This document shows positions 11,911 through 26,500 of a stretch of 64,000 bases of DNA, piece after piece. The position numbers and the translations under genes are program-made. Origin of the DNA: Cherax quadricarinatus (Eukaryota; Arthropoda; Malacostraca; Decapoda; Parastacidae); NCBI RefSeq assembly GCF_038502225.1, contig NC_091292.1, positions 46,298,793-46,362,792 of the forward strand. Direction: 5' to 3'. Each line of letters starts with the position of its first letter. The stretch's first letter is position 1. The notes under the pieces are model-generated. The model had not been told where the DNA came from. It saw only the letters and a list, made by a program, of their open reading frames with translations, and searched no databases.

Positions 11911-11929
11911 CTCTCGGACAGGCTACCCA
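11911..11929 (-). promoter_or_regulatory. Primer-binding site candidate
   Basis: In coding orientation the bases immediately after the upstream LTR read TGGGTAGCCTGTCCGAGAG. Starting with TGG matches the complement of a tRNA CCA end. I could not assign the tRNA. Confidence 0.6.
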
Positions 11930-12353
11930 TATTACAACCTAGGATTTCAAATGGCCTGTTATCCCAGGTGTAATGGGAGCAAATAAACACAGTAGAAAAA
12001 GTTTAGACTTATATTATCCTTCACCAATTATAACAGCAATATGTACACTATGTACAGTGATAAATATAGTGCACTCCACGGTAAGCAAGGCAGAAATAGA
12101 AGCCACAAGATAGCAGACCGTGCTTCAACCAGCTCTAGAGTGGGAATGACAAGGGCAGACAGGAGAGCGGTATCCACATAACCTCTGCGATTGTCAATCC
12201 CACCTTCTTATTGGCTAGAACCTGGTCACTAGTTGAACGATGGGGCCCCATCATCAACTCTTAGCAACCTGGTTCGCTGGTTGGGGGAGATAGCCTGTAA
12301 ATGAGGGTGTGTCCATGCGCCGAATAAAGGTTACGTACTCTTTGCATGCCACA
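11930..12353 (-). repeat. 5' LTR (coding orientation) of the Gmr1-like element
   Basis: 424 bp, apparently identical to 6270-6693. The right edge is fixed by ACTAG followed by satellite sequence in register with the left block. Confidence 0.95.
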
Positions 12354-15300
12354 ACTAGCAACACTGCTGAAGAACGTCAGCACTAGTAACACTGTTCAAG
12401 AACGTTAACACTAGTAACACTGCTGAAGAACGTTAGCACTAGTAACATTGCTGAAGAACGTTAGCACTAGTATCACTGCTGAAGAACGTTAGCACTAGTA
12501 ACACTGCTGAAGAACGTTAGCACTAGTAACACTGCTGAAGAACGTTAGCACTAGTAACACTGCTGAAGAACGTTAGCACTAGTAACACTGCTGAAGAACG
12601 TTAGCACTAGTAACACTACTGAAGAACATTAGCACTAGTAACACTGCTGAAGAACGTTAACACTAGTAACACTGATGAAGAACGTTAGCACTAGTAACAC
12701 TGCTGAAGAACATTAGCACTAGTAACACTGCTGAAGAACGTTAACACTAGTAACACTGCTGAAGAACGTTAGCACTAGTAACACTGCTGAAGAACGTTAG
12801 CACTAGTAACACTGCTGAAGAACATTAGCACTAGTAACACTGCTGAAGAACGTTAACACTAGTAACACTGCTGAAGAACGTTAGCACTAGTAACACTGCT
12901 GAAGAACGTTAGCACTAGTAACACTGCTGAAGAACGTTAGCACTAGTAACACTGCTGAAGAACGTTAGCACTAGTAACACTGCTGAAGAACGTTAGCACT
13001 AGTAACACTGCTGAAGAACGTTAGCACTAGTAACACTGCTGAAGAACGTTAGCACTAGTAACACTGCTGAAGAACGTTAGCACTATTAACACTGCTGAAG
13101 AACATTAGCACTAGTAACACTGCTGAAGAACGTTAACACTAGTAACACTGCTGAAGAACGTTAGCACTAGTAACACTGCTGAAGAACGTTAGCACTAGTA
13201 ACACTGCTGAAGAACGTTAGCACTAGTAACACTGCTGAAGAACGTTAGCACTAGTAACACTGCTGAAGAACGTTAACACTAGTAACACTGCTGAAGAACG
13301 TTAGCACTAGTAACACTGCTGAAGAACGTTAGCACTAGTAACACTACTGAAGAACGTTAGCACTAGCAACACTGCTGAAGAACGTTAGCACTAGTAACAC
13401 TGCTGAAGAACGGTAGCACTAGTAACACTACTGAAGAACGTTAGCACTAGTAACACTGCTGAAAAACGTTAGCACTAGTAACACTGCTGAAGAACGTTAG
13501 CACTAGCAACACTGCTGAAGAACGTTAGCACTAGTAACACTGCTGAAGAACGTTAGCACTAGCAACACTGCTGAAGAACGTTAGCACTAGTAACACATCT
13601 GAAGAACGTTAGCACTAGTAACACTGCAGAAGAACGTTAGCACTAGCAACACTGCTGAAGAACGTTAGCAATAGTAACACTTCTGAAGAACGTTAGCACT
13701 AGCAACACTGCTGAAGAACGTTAGCACTAGTAACACTGCTGAAGAACGTTAGCACTAGTAACACTGCTGAAGAAAGTTAGCACTAGCAACACTGCTGAAG
13801 AACGTCAGCACTAGTAACACTGTTCAAGAACGTTAACACTAGTAACACTGCTGAAGAACGTTAGCACTAGTAACACTGCTGAAGAACGTTAGCACTAGTA
13901 TCACTGCTGAAGAACGTTAGCACTAGTAACACTGCTGAAGAACGTTAGCACTAGTAACACTGATAAAGAACGTTAGAACTAGTAACAATGCTGAAGAACG
14001 TTAGAACTAGTAACACTGCTGAAGAACATTAACACTAGTAACACTGCTGAAGAACGTTAACACTAGTAACACTGCTGAAGAACGTTAACACTAGTAACAC
14101 TGCTGAAGAACGTTAGCACTATTAACACTGCTGAAGAACATTAGCACTAGTAACACTGCTAAAGAACGTTAGCACTAGTATCACTGCTGAAGAACGTTAG
14201 CACTAGTAACACTGCTGAAGAACGTTAGCACTAGAAACGCTGATGAACGTTAGCACTTGTAGCGCTGATGAAGAACGTTAGCACTGGTAACACTGCTCAT
14301 GAACCTCAGCACTAGTAACACTGCTGAAGAACGTCAGCACTAGTAACACTGCTGAAGAACGTTAGCACTAGTAACACTGCTGAAGAACGTTAACACTAGT
14401 AACACTGCTGAAGAACGTTAACACTAGTAACACTGCTGAAGAACGTTAGCACTAGTAACACTGATGAAGAACGTTAGGACTAGTAACACTGCTGAAGAAC
14501 GTTAGCACTAGTAACACTGTTCAAGAACGTTAGCACTAGTAACACTGATGAAGAACGTTAGCACTAGTAACACTGATGAAGAACGTTAGCACTAGTAACA
14601 CTGATGAAGAACGTTAGCACTAGTAACACTGCTGAAGAACGTTAACACTGGTAACACTGATGAAGAACGTTAGCACTAATAACACTGCTGAAGAACGTTA
14701 GCACTAGTAACACTGATGAAGAACGTTAGCACTAGTAACACTGCTGAAGAACGTCAACACCAGAAACACTGCTGAAGAACGTTAGCACTAGTAACACTGC
14801 TGAAGAACGTTAGCACTAGTAACACTGATGAAGAACGTTAGGACTAGTAGCACTGCTGAAGAACGTTAGCACTAGTAACACTGTTCAAGAACGTTAGCAC
14901 TAGTAACACTGATGAAGAACGTTAGCACTAGTAACACTGCTGAAGAACGTCTGCACCAGAAGCACTGCTGAAGAACGTTAGCACTAGTAACACTGATGAA
15001 GAACGTTAACACTAGTAACACTGCTGAAGAACGTTAGCACTAATAACCCTGCTGATGAACGTTAGCACTAGTATCACTGATGAAGAACGTTAGCACTAGT
15101 AACGCTGCTGAAGAACGTTAGCACTAGTAACACTGATTAAGAACGTTAGTGCTAGTAACACTGATGAACAACGTTAGCACCAGTAACACTGATGAAGAAC
15201 GTTAGCACTAGCAACACTGCTGAAGAACGTCAGCACCAGAAACACTGCTGAAGAACGTTATCACAAATAACACTGCTGAAGAACGTTAGCACTAGTAACA

Positions 15301-18300
15301 CTGATGAAGAACGTTAGGACTATTAACACTGCTGAAGAACGTTATCATTAGTAACACTGTTCAAGAACGTTAGCACTAGTAACACTGATGAAGAACGTTA
15401 GCACTAGCAACACTGATGAAGAACGTTACCAATAGTAACACTGATGAAGAACGTTAGCACTAGTAACACTGCTGAAGAACGTTAACACTGGCAACACTGA
15501 TGAAGAACGTTAGCACTAATAACACTGCTGAAGAACGTTAGCACTAGTAACACTGATGAAGAACGTTAGCACTAGTAACACTGAGGAAGAACGTTAGGAC
15601 TATTAACACTGCTGAAGAACGTTATCATTAGTAACACTGTTCAAGAACGTTAGCACTAGTAACACTGATGAAGAACGTTAACACTGGCAACACTGATGAA
15701 GAACGTTAGCACTAATAACACTGCTGAAGAACGTTAGCACTAGTAACACTGATGAAGAACGTTAGCACTAGTAACACTGCTGAAGAACGTTATCATTAGT
15801 AACACTGTTCAAGAACGTTAGCACTAGTAACACTGCTGAAGAACGTTAACACTGGCAACACTGATGAAGAACGTTAGCACTAATAACACTGCTGAAGAAC
15901 GTTAGCACTAGTAACACTGATGAAGAACGTTAGCACTAGTAACACTGCTGAAGAACGTCAGCACCAGAAACACTGCTGAAGAACGTTAGCACTAGTAACA
16001 CTGATGAAGAACGATTGCACTAGTAACACTGATGAAGAACGTTAGCACTAGTTACACTGCTGAAGAACGTTAACACTAGTAACACTGATGAAGAACGTTA
16101 GCACTAATAACCCTGCTGAAGAACGTTAGCACTAGTAACACTGATGAAATCGTTAGCACTAGTAACGCTGCTGAAGAACGTTAGCACTAGTAACACTGAT
16201 TAAGAACGTTAGTGCTAGTAACACTGATGAACAACGTTAGCACCAGTAACACTGATGAAGAACGTTAGCACTAGCAACACTGCTGAAGAACGTCAGCACC
16301 AGAAACACTGCTGAAGAACGTTTTCACAAATAACACTGCTGAAGAACGCTAGCACTAGTAACACTGCTGAAGAACGTCAGCACCAGAAACACTGCTTAAG
16401 AACGTTATCACTGATAACACTGACGAAGAACGTTAGCATTAGTAACACTGCTGAAGAACGTCAGCACCAGAAACACTGCTGAAGAACGTTATCACTAATA
16501 ACACTGATGAAGAAAGTTAGCACTAGTAACACTGCTGAAGAACGTCAGCACCAAAAACACTGCTGAAGGACGTTATCACTAATAACACTGTTGAAGAACG
16601 TTAGCACTAGTAACACTGATGAAAAACGTTAGCACTAGTAACACTAATGAAAAACGTTAGCAGTAGTAACACTTCTGAAGAACGTCCGCACCAGAAACAC
16701 TGCTGAAGAACTTTAGCAATAGTAACACTGATGAAGAACGTCAGCACCAGCAACACGGCTAAAGAACGTTAGCACTAATAACACTGCTGAAGAACGTTAG
16801 CACTAGTAACACTGATGAAGAACGTTAGCACTAGTAACACTGCTGAAGAACGTCAGCACCAGAAACACTGCTGAAGAACGTTAGCACTAGTAACACTGAT
16901 GAAGAACGCTAACACTAGTAACACAAATGAAGAACGTTACCAGTAGTAACACTTCTGAAGAACGTCAGCACCACACACACTGCTGAAGAACGTTAGCACT
17001 AGTAACACTGATGAAGAACGGTAGCACTAGTAACACTGATGAAGAACGTTAGCACTAGTAACACTGACGAAGAACGTCAGCACCAGAAACACTGCTGAAG
17101 AACGATAGCAATAATAACATTGATGAAGAACGTTAGGACTAGTAACACTGATGAAGAACGTTAGCAACAGTAACACTGATGAAGAACGTTAGCACTAGTA
17201 ACACTACTGAAGAACGTTGGCACTAGTAACACTGCTGAAGAACGTTAGCACTAGTATCTCTGATGAAGAACGTTAGCACTAGTAACACTGCTGAAGAACG
17301 TTAGCACTAGTAACACTGCTGAGGAACATTAGCACTAGTAACACTGCTGAAGAACGTTAGCTCTACTGTAACTGCTGAAGAACGTTAGCACTAGTAACGC
17401 TGCTGAAGAACGTTAGCACTAGCAAAACTGCTGAAGAACGTTAGCTCTACTATCACTGCTGAAGAACGTTAGCACTAGTAACACTGCTGAAGAACGTTAG
17501 CTATACTATCACTGCTGAAGAACGTTAGCACTAGTAACACTGATGAACAACGTTAGCACTAGTAACACTGCTCAAGAACGTTAGCACTAGTAACACTGCT
17601 GAGGAACATTAGCACTAGTAACACTGCTGAAGAACGTTAGCTCTACTGTAACTGCTGAAGAACGTTAGCACTAGTAACGCTGCTGAAGAACGTTAGCACT
17701 AGCAACACTGCTGAAGAACGTTAGCTCTACTATTACTGCTGAAGAACGTTAGCACTAGTAACACTGCTGAAGAACGTTAGCTCTACTATCACTGCTGAAG
17801 AACGTTAGCACTAGTAACACTGCTGAAGAACGTTAGCTATACTATCACTGCTGAAGAACGTTAGCACTAGTAACACTGATGAACAACGTTAGCACTAGTA
17901 ACACTGCTCAAGAACGTTAGCACTAGTAACAATGCTGAAGAACGTTAGCACTAGCAACACTGATGAACAACGTTAGCAATAGTAAGACTGATTAAGAACG
18001 TTAGTGCTAGTAACACTGATGAACAACGTTAGCACTAGTAACACTGCTGAAGAACGTTAGCACTAGTAACGCAGCTGAAGGACGTTAGCACTAGTAACTC
18101 TGCTGCAGAACGTTAGCACCAGAAACGCTGATGAAGAACGTTAGCACTAGTAACACTTCTGAAGAACGTCAGCACCAATAGCACTGCTGAAGAAAGTTAG
18201 CACTAATAACACTGATGAAGAACGTTAACACTAGTAACACTGCTGAAGAACGTTAGCACTAGTAACAGTGATGAAGAACGTTAGCACCAGTAACACTGAC

Positions 18301-21300
18301 GAAGAAATTTAGCACTACTAACACTTCTGAAGAACGTCAGCACTAGTAACACTGAAGAACGTTAGCACTAGTAACACTAATGAAGAACGTCAGCATCAGA
18401 AACACTGCTGAAGAACTTTAGCACTAGTAACACTGATGAAGAACGTCAGCACCAGAAACACAGCTAAAGAACGTTAGCACTAATAACACTGATGAAGAAC
18501 GTTAGCACTAGCAACACTTCTGAAGAACGTCAGCACAAGAAATACTGCTGAAGAACGTTAGCACTAGTAACACTGATGAAGAACGTTAGCACTAGTAACA
18601 CTAATGAAGAACGATAGCAGAAGTAACACTGATGAAGAATGTCAGCACCAGAAACACTGCTGAAGAACGATAGCAATAATAACACTGATGAGGAACGTTA
18701 GCACTAGTAACACTGATGAAGAACGTTAGCACCAGAAACACTGCTGAAGAACGTTGTCACTAATAACACTGCTGAAGAACGTTAGCACTAGTAATACTGA
18801 TGAAGAACGTTAGCACTAGCAACTTTAATGAAGAACGTTAGCAGTAGTAACACTTCTGATGAACGTCAGCACCGGAAACACTGCTGAAGAACGTTAGCAC
18901 TAGTAACACTCATGAAGAACGTCAGCACCAGAAACACTGCTTAAGAACGTTAGCACTAGTAACACTGATGAAGAACGTCAGCACCAGAAACACTGCTGAA
19001 GAACGTTAGCACTAGTAACACTAATGAAGAACATTAGCACCAGAAACACTGCTGAAGAGCTTTAGCACTAGTAACACTGATGAAGAACGTTAGCAGTAGT
19101 AACACTTCTGATGAACGTCAGCACCAGAAATACTGCTGAAGAATGTTAGCACTAGTAACACTGATGAAGAACGTCAGCACCAGAAACACTGCTGAAGATC
19201 AATAGCAATAATAACACTGATGAAGAACGTTAGCACTAGTAACACTGATGAAGAACGTTAGCACTAGTAATACTACTGAAGAACGTCAGCACCAGAAACA
19301 CTGCTGAAAAACGTTATCACTAATAACACTGCTGAAGAACATTAACACTAGTAACACTGATGAAGAACGTTAGCAATAGTAACACTACTGAAGAAAGTCA
19401 GCACCAGAAACACTGCTGAAGAACGTTATCACTAATAACACTGCTGAAGAACGTTAACACTAGTAACAGCGATGAAAAACGTTAGCAATAGTAACACTGC
19501 TGAAGAACGTCACCACCAGATACACTGCCGAACAACGTCAGCACTAGTAATACTGCTGAAGAGCGTTAGCACTAGTACCACTGCTGAAGAACGTTAGCAC
19601 TAGTAACACAGATTAAGACCGTTAGCACTAGTAACACTAATGAAGAACGTTAGCACTAGCAACACTTGCGAAGAACGTCAGCACCAGAAACACTGCTGAA
19701 GAACGTTAGGACTAATAACACTGATGAAGAACGTTAGCACTAGTAACACTGCTGAAGAACGTTAGCACTAATAAAACTGCTGAAGAACGTTAGCACTAGC
19801 AACACTGATGAAGAACGTTAACACTAGTAACATTGCTGAGGAACGTCAGCACTAGAAACACTGGTGATGAACGTTAGCACTAGTAACACTGCTGAAGAAC
19901 GTTAGCACTAGTAACACCGCTGAAGAACGTTTGCACTAGTAACACTGCTGAAGAACGTTAGCACTAGTAACACTGCTGAAGAACGTTAGCACAAGTAACA
20001 CTGCTGGAGAACATTAGGACCAGAAACACTGCTGAAGAACGTTAGCACTAATAACACTGATGAATAACGTTAGCACAAGTAAAACTGCTGAAGAACATTA
20101 GCACTAGTAGCACTGATGAAGAACGTTAGCACTAGTAACAGTGATGAAGAACGTTAGCACTAGAAAGACTGATGAAGAACGTTATCACTAGTAACACTAC
20201 TGAAGAACGTTTGCACTAGTAACACTTCTGAAGAACGTTAGCACTAGTAACACTGCTGAAGAACGTCAGCACTAGTAACACTGATGAAGAACGTTAACAC
20301 TAGTAAAACTGCTGAAGAACGTCAGCACCAGAAACACTGCTGAAGAACGTTAGCACTTGTAACACTTTTGAATAACGTTAGCACTAGTAACACTGATGAG
20401 GAACGTTAGCACTAGTAAGACTGCTGAAGAACGTTAGTACTAGTAACACTGATGAAGACCGTTAGCACTAGTAGCACTGATGAAGAACGTTAGCACTAGT
20501 AATACTGCTGAAGAGCGTCAGCACCAGAAACACTGCTGAAGAACGTTAGCACTAATAACACTGATGAAGAACGTTAGCACTAGTAATACTTCTGAAGAAC
20601 GTCAGCACCAAAAACACTGCTGAAGAACGTTAGCACTAGTAACGCTGATGAAGAACTTCAGCACCAGAAACGCTTCTAAAAAACGTTAGCACTAATAACA
20701 CTGATGAAGAACGTTAGCACTAGTAACACTGATGAAGAACGTTAGCACTAGTAACACTGCTGAAGAACGTCAGCACCAGAAACACTGCTGAAGAACGTTA
20801 GCTCTAGTAACACAGATGAAGGACGTTAGCACTAGTAACACTTCTGAAGAACGTCAGCACAAGAAACACTGCTGAAGAACGTTAGCACTAATAACAGTGA
20901 TGAAGAACGTTTGCACTAGTAATACTTCTGAAGAACGTCAGCACCAAAAACACTGGTGAAGAACGTTAGCACTAGTAACACTGATGAAGAACGTCAGCAC
21001 CAGAAACACTGCTAAAATACGTTAGCACTAATAACACTGCTGAAGAACGTTAGCACTAATAACACTGATGAAGAACGTTACCATTAGTAAAACTGCTGAA
21101 GAACGTTTGCACTGGAAACACTGCTGAAGAAGGTTAGCACTAGTAACACTGGTGAAGAACGTTATCACTAATAACACTGCTGAAGAACGTTAACATTAGT
21201 AACTCTAATGAAGAACGTTAGCACTAGTAACACTGCTGAAGAACGTCAGCACCAGATACACTGCCGAAGAACGATAGCACTAGTAACGCTGCTGAAGAGC

Positions 21301-21711
21301 GTTAGCACTAGTAACAATGCTGAAGAACGTTAGCACTAGTAGCACTGATGAAGAATGTCAGCACTAGTAACACTGACGAAGAACGTTAGCACTAGTACAC
21401 TGCTGAAGAACGTTAGCACTAGTAACACTGCTGAAGAACGTCAGCACTAGTAACACTGATGAAGATCGTTAACACTAGTAACACTGCTGAAGAACGTCAG
21501 CACCAGAAACACTGCTGAAGAACGTTAGTTCTAGAAACACTGATGAAGAACATTAGCACTTGCAATACTGCTGAAGAACGTCAGCACCAGAAACTCTGCT
21601 GAATAACGTTAGCACTAGTAACACTGCTGAATAACGTTAGCACTAGTAACACTGATGAAGAAAGTTAGCACTAGTAACACTGCTGAAGAACGTTAGTACT
21701 AGTAGAAGATT

Positions 21712-21880
21712 TCTTGGCTTACGATGACGTCTCGGTCCGAATTGAACCATTTACAGTCACACTGTGACTTTGTAATTGGTCCAAGTGCGGCTTCTTAAAT
21801 TTTCAAAGTCGGACAGAAGAGTCGTCGATGCTTCTCTCTCCTTTGAGGAGAGAGAAGCTTGAACTATAAACTATGGCTAT
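21712..21880. repeat. Non-satellite insert in the array, copy 1
   Basis: About 170 bp of unrelated sequence interrupts the satellite after GTTAGTACTAGTA and ends just before GCTGCTGAAGAGCG. It contains a perfect 12-bp stem hairpin (CTTCTCTCTCCT, 3-nt loop, complement) near 21829-21856 and a TTACAGTCACACTGTGACTTTG inverted segment near 21750. I cannot assign it to a family; a fragment of a retroelement 3' region is possible. Confidence 0.8.
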
Positions 21881-23391
21881 AAGCTGCTGAAGAGCGTTAG
21901 CACTAGTAACAAAGCTGAAGAACGTTAGCACTAGTACCACTGATGAAGAACGTTAGCACTAATAACACTGATAAAGAACCTTAACACTATTAACGCTGCT
22001 GAAGAGCGTTAGCACTAGTACCACTGCTGAAGAACGTTAGCACTAGAAACACTGATGAAGAACGTTAGAACTAGTAATACTGCAGACGATCGTGAGCACC
22101 AGAAACACTGCTGAAGAACGTTAGCACTAGTAACACAGATTAAGAACGTTAGCACTAGTAACACTAATGAAGAACGTTAGCACTAGCAACACTTGCGAAG
22201 AACGTCAGCACCAGAAACACTGCTGAAGAACGTTGGGACTATTAACTTTGATGAAGAACGTTAGCACTAGTAACACTGCTGAAGAACGTTAGCACTAATA
22301 AAACTGCTGAAGAACGTTAGCACTAGCAACACTGATGAAGAACGTTAACACTAGTAACATTGCTGAGGAACGTCAGCACTAGAAACACTGGTGATGAACG
22401 TTAGCACTAGTAACACTGCTGAAGAACGTTAGCACTAGTAACACTGCTGAAGAACGTTTGCACTAGTAACACTGCTGAAGAACGTTAGCACTAGTAACAC
22501 TTCTGAAGAACGTTAGCACAAGTAACACTGCTGAAGAACATTAGGACCAGAAACACTGCTGAAGAACGTTAGCACTAATAACACTGATGAATAACGTTAG
22601 CACAAGTAAAACTGCTGAAGAACGTCAGCACCAGAAACACTGCTGAAGAACGTTAGCACTAGTAACACTTTTGAATAACGTTAGCACTAGTAACACTGAT
22701 GAGGAACGTTAGCACTAGTAACACTGCTGAAGAACGTTAGTACTAGTAACACTGATGAAGACCGTTAGCACTAGTAGCACTGATGAAGAACGTTAGCACT
22801 AGTAATACTGCTGAAGAACGTTAGCTCTAGTAACACTGGTGAAGAACGTTATCACTAATAACACTGCTGAAGAACGTTAACATTAGTAACTCTAATGAAG
22901 AACGTTAGCACTAGTAACACTGCTGAAGAACGTCAGCACCAGATACACTGCCGAAGAACGATAGCACTAGTAACGCTGCTGAAGAGCGTTAGCACTAGTA
23001 ACAATGCTGAAGAACGTTAGCACTAGTAGCACTGATGAAGAATGTCAGCACTAGTAACACTGACGAAGAACGTTAGCACTAGTACACTGCTGAAGAACGT
23101 TAGCATTAGTAACACTGCTGAAGAACGTCAGCACTAGTAACACTGATGAAGATCGTTAACACTAGTAACACTGCTGAAGAACGTCAGCACCAGAAACACT
23201 GCTGAAGAACGTTAGTTCTAGAAACACTGATGAAGAACATTAGCACTTGCAATACTGCTGAAGAACGTCAGCACCAGAAACTCTGCTGAATAACGTTAGC
23301 ACTAGTAACACTGCTGAATAACGTTAGCACTAGTAACACTGATGAAGAAAGTTAGCACTAGTAACACTGCTGAAGAACGTTAGTACTAATA

Positions 23392-23568
23392 GAAGATTTC
23401 TTGGCTTACGATGACGTCTCGGTCCGAATTGAACCATTTACAGTCACACTGTGACTTTGTAATTGGTCCAAGTGCGGCTTCTTAAATTTTCAAAGTCGGA
23501 CAGAAGAGTCGTCGATGCTTCTCTCTCCTTTGAGGAGAGAGAAGCTTGAACTATAAACTATGGCTATA
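23392..23568. repeat. Non-satellite insert in the array, copy 2
   Basis: A second, nearly identical copy of the insert at 21712-21880, displaced by 1680 bp (60 satellite periods). The flanking satellite variants match as well, so insert and flanks were duplicated together, not inserted twice. Confidence 0.85.
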
Positions 23569-26500
23569 AGCTGCTGAAGAGCGTTAGCACTAGTAACAAA
23601 GCTGAAGAACGTTAGCACTAGTACCACTGATGAAGAATGTCAGCACTAGTAACACTGACGAAGAACGTTAACACTAGTAACACTTCTGAAGAACGTCAGC
23701 ACCAGAAACACTGCTGAAGAACGTTAGCACTAATAACACTGATGAAGAACGTTAGCACTAGTAATACTTCTGAAGAACGTCAGCACCAAAAACACTGCTG
23801 AAGAACGTTAGCACTAGTAACACTGATGAAGAACGTCAGCACCAGAGACACTGCTAAAAAACGTTAGCACTAATAACACTGATGAAGAACGTTAGCACTA
23901 TTAATACTGCTGAAGAGCGTCAGCACCAGAAACACCGCTGAAAAACGTTAGCACTAGTAACACTGCTGAAGAACGTTAGCACTAGTAACACTGATGAAGA
24001 ACGTTAGCACTAGTAACACTGTTGAAGAACGTTAGTCCTAGTAACACTGATGAAGAACGTTAGCGCTAGTAACACTGCTGAAGAACGTTAGCACAAGTAA
24101 CACTGCTGAAAAACATTAGCACTAATAACACTGCTGAAGAGCGTTAACACTAGTAACACTGATGAAGAACGTCAGCAGCAGAAACACTGCTGAAGAACGT
24201 TAGCACTAGTAACACTGCTGAAGAACGTCAGCACCAGAAACACTGCTAAAGAACCTTAGCACTAGTAACACTAATGAAAAACGTTAGCACTAGTATCACT
24301 TCTGAAGAACCTCAGCACCAGAAACACTGCTGAAGAACGTTAGCACTAGTAACACTGCTGAAGAACGTTAGTACTAGTAACACTGATGAAGAACGTTAGC
24401 ACTAGAAACACTGCTGAAGAACGTCAGCACCAGAAACACTGCTGAAGAACGTTAGCACTAATAACACTGATGAAGAACGTTAGCACTAGTAAACTGCTGA
24501 AGAACGTTTGCACTGGTAACACTGGTGAAGAACTTAGCACTAGTAACACTGATGAAGAACGTTAGCACTAGTAGCACTGATGAAGAACGTTAGCACTCGT
24601 AACACTGCTAAAGAGCGTCAGCACCAGAAACACTGCTGGAGAACGTTAGCACTAGTACCATTGCTGAAGAACGTCAGCACCAGAAACACTGCTGAAGAAC
24701 CTTAGCACTAGTAACACTAATGAAAAACGTTAGCACTAGTATCACTTCTGAAGAACCTCAGCACCAGAAACACTGCTGAAGAACGTTAGCACTAGTAACA
24801 CTGCTGAAGAACGTTAGCACTAGTAACACTGATGAAGAACGTTAACACTAGTAACACTGCTGAAGAACGTCAGCTCCAGAAACACTGCTGAAGAACGTCA
24901 GCACTAGAAACACTGATGAAGAACGTTAGCACTAGTAACACTGATGAAGAACGTTAACACTAGTAACACTGCTGAAGAACGTCAGCTCCAGAAACACTGC
25001 TGAAGAACGTCAGCACTAGAAACACTGATGAAGAACGTTAGCACTAGTAATACTGCTGAAGAACGTCATCACCAGAAACACTGCTGAAGAACGTTAGCAC
25101 TAGTAACACTGCTGAAAAACGTTAGCACTAGTAACACTGATGATGAACGTTAGCACTAGTAACACTGCTGAAGAACGTTAGTACTAGTAACACTGATGAA
25201 GACCGTTAGCACTAGTAGCACTGATGAAGAACGTTAGCACTAGTAATACTGCTGAAGAACGTTAGCTCTAGTAACACTGGTGAAGAACGTTATCACTAAT
25301 AACACTGCTGAAGAACGTTAACATTAGTAACTCTAATGAAGAACGTTAGCACTAGTAACACTGCTGAAGAACGTCAGCACCAGATACACTGCCGAAGAAC
25401 GATAGCACTAGTAACGCTGCTGAAGAGCGTTAGCACTAGTAACAATGCTGAAGAACGTTAGCACTAGTAGCACTGATGAAGAATGTCAGCACTAGTAACA
25501 CTGACGAAGAACGTTAGCACTAGTACACTGCTGAAGAACGTTAGCATTAGTAACACTGCTGAAGAACGTCAGCACTAGTAACACTGATGAAGATCGTTAA
25601 CACTAGTAACACTGCTGAAGAACGTCAGCACCAGAAACACTGCTGAAGAACGTTAGTTCTAGAAACACTGATGAAGAACATTAGCACTTGCAATACTGCT
25701 GAAGAACGTCAGCACCAGAAACTCTGCTGAATAACGTTAGCACTAGTAACACTGCTGAATAACGTTAGCACTAGTAACACTGATGAAGAAAGTTAGCACT
25801 AGTAACACTGCTGAAGAACGTTAGTACTAGTAACACTGATGAAGAACGTTAGCATTAGGAATACTGCTGAAGAACGTCAGCACCAGAAACACTGCTGAAA
25901 ATCCTTAGCACTAGTACCACTGCTGAAGAACGTTAGCACTAGCAACACTGATGAAGAACGTTAGCACTAGTAACACTGATGAAGAACGTTAGCACTAGTA
26001 ACACTGCTGAAGAACGTTAGCACTAGTAACACTGATGAAGAACGTTAGCACTAGTAACACTGATGAAGAACGTTAGCACTAGTAACTCTGCTGAAGAACG
26101 TTAGCACCAGTAACAGTGCTGAAGAACATTAACACTAGTAACACTGCTTAAGAGCGTTAACACTAGTAACACTGATGAAGAACGTCAGCACCAGAAACAG
26201 TGCTGAAGAACGTTAGGACTAGTAATACTGCTGAAGAATGTCAACACCAGGAACGCTGCTGAAGAATGTTAGCACTAGTAACACTGATGAAGGACGTTGG
26301 CACTAGTAACACTGATGAAGAACGTTAGCACTAGTAACACTGATGAATAATGTCAGTACCAGAAATACTGCTGAAGAACGTTAGCACTAGTAACAGTGCT
26401 GAAGAACGTCAGCACCAGAAACACTGCTGAAGAACGTTAGCACTAGTAACACTGATGAAGAACGTTGGCACTAGTAACACTGATGAAGAACTTTTGCACT

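Larger units (their letters stand above)
6270..12353 (-). mobile_element. Complete Gmr1-like Ty3/gypsy LTR retrotransposon
   Basis: A 6084-bp element inserted in the 28-bp satellite, flanked by a 5-bp target site duplication ACTAG (6265-6269 and 12354-12358). It has two 424-bp LTRs that appear identical base for base, a primer-binding region after the upstream LTR, a polypurine tract before the downstream LTR, and one uninterrupted gag-pol frame on the minus strand. In coding orientation the LTR starts TGTGGC and ends GTAATA, so it is TG...TA rather than TG...CA. No envelope frame is present. Identical LTRs plus an intact frame imply a very recent insertion and possible current activity. The domain order (integrase before RT) places it with Gmr1-like elements. 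Confidence 0.95.
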
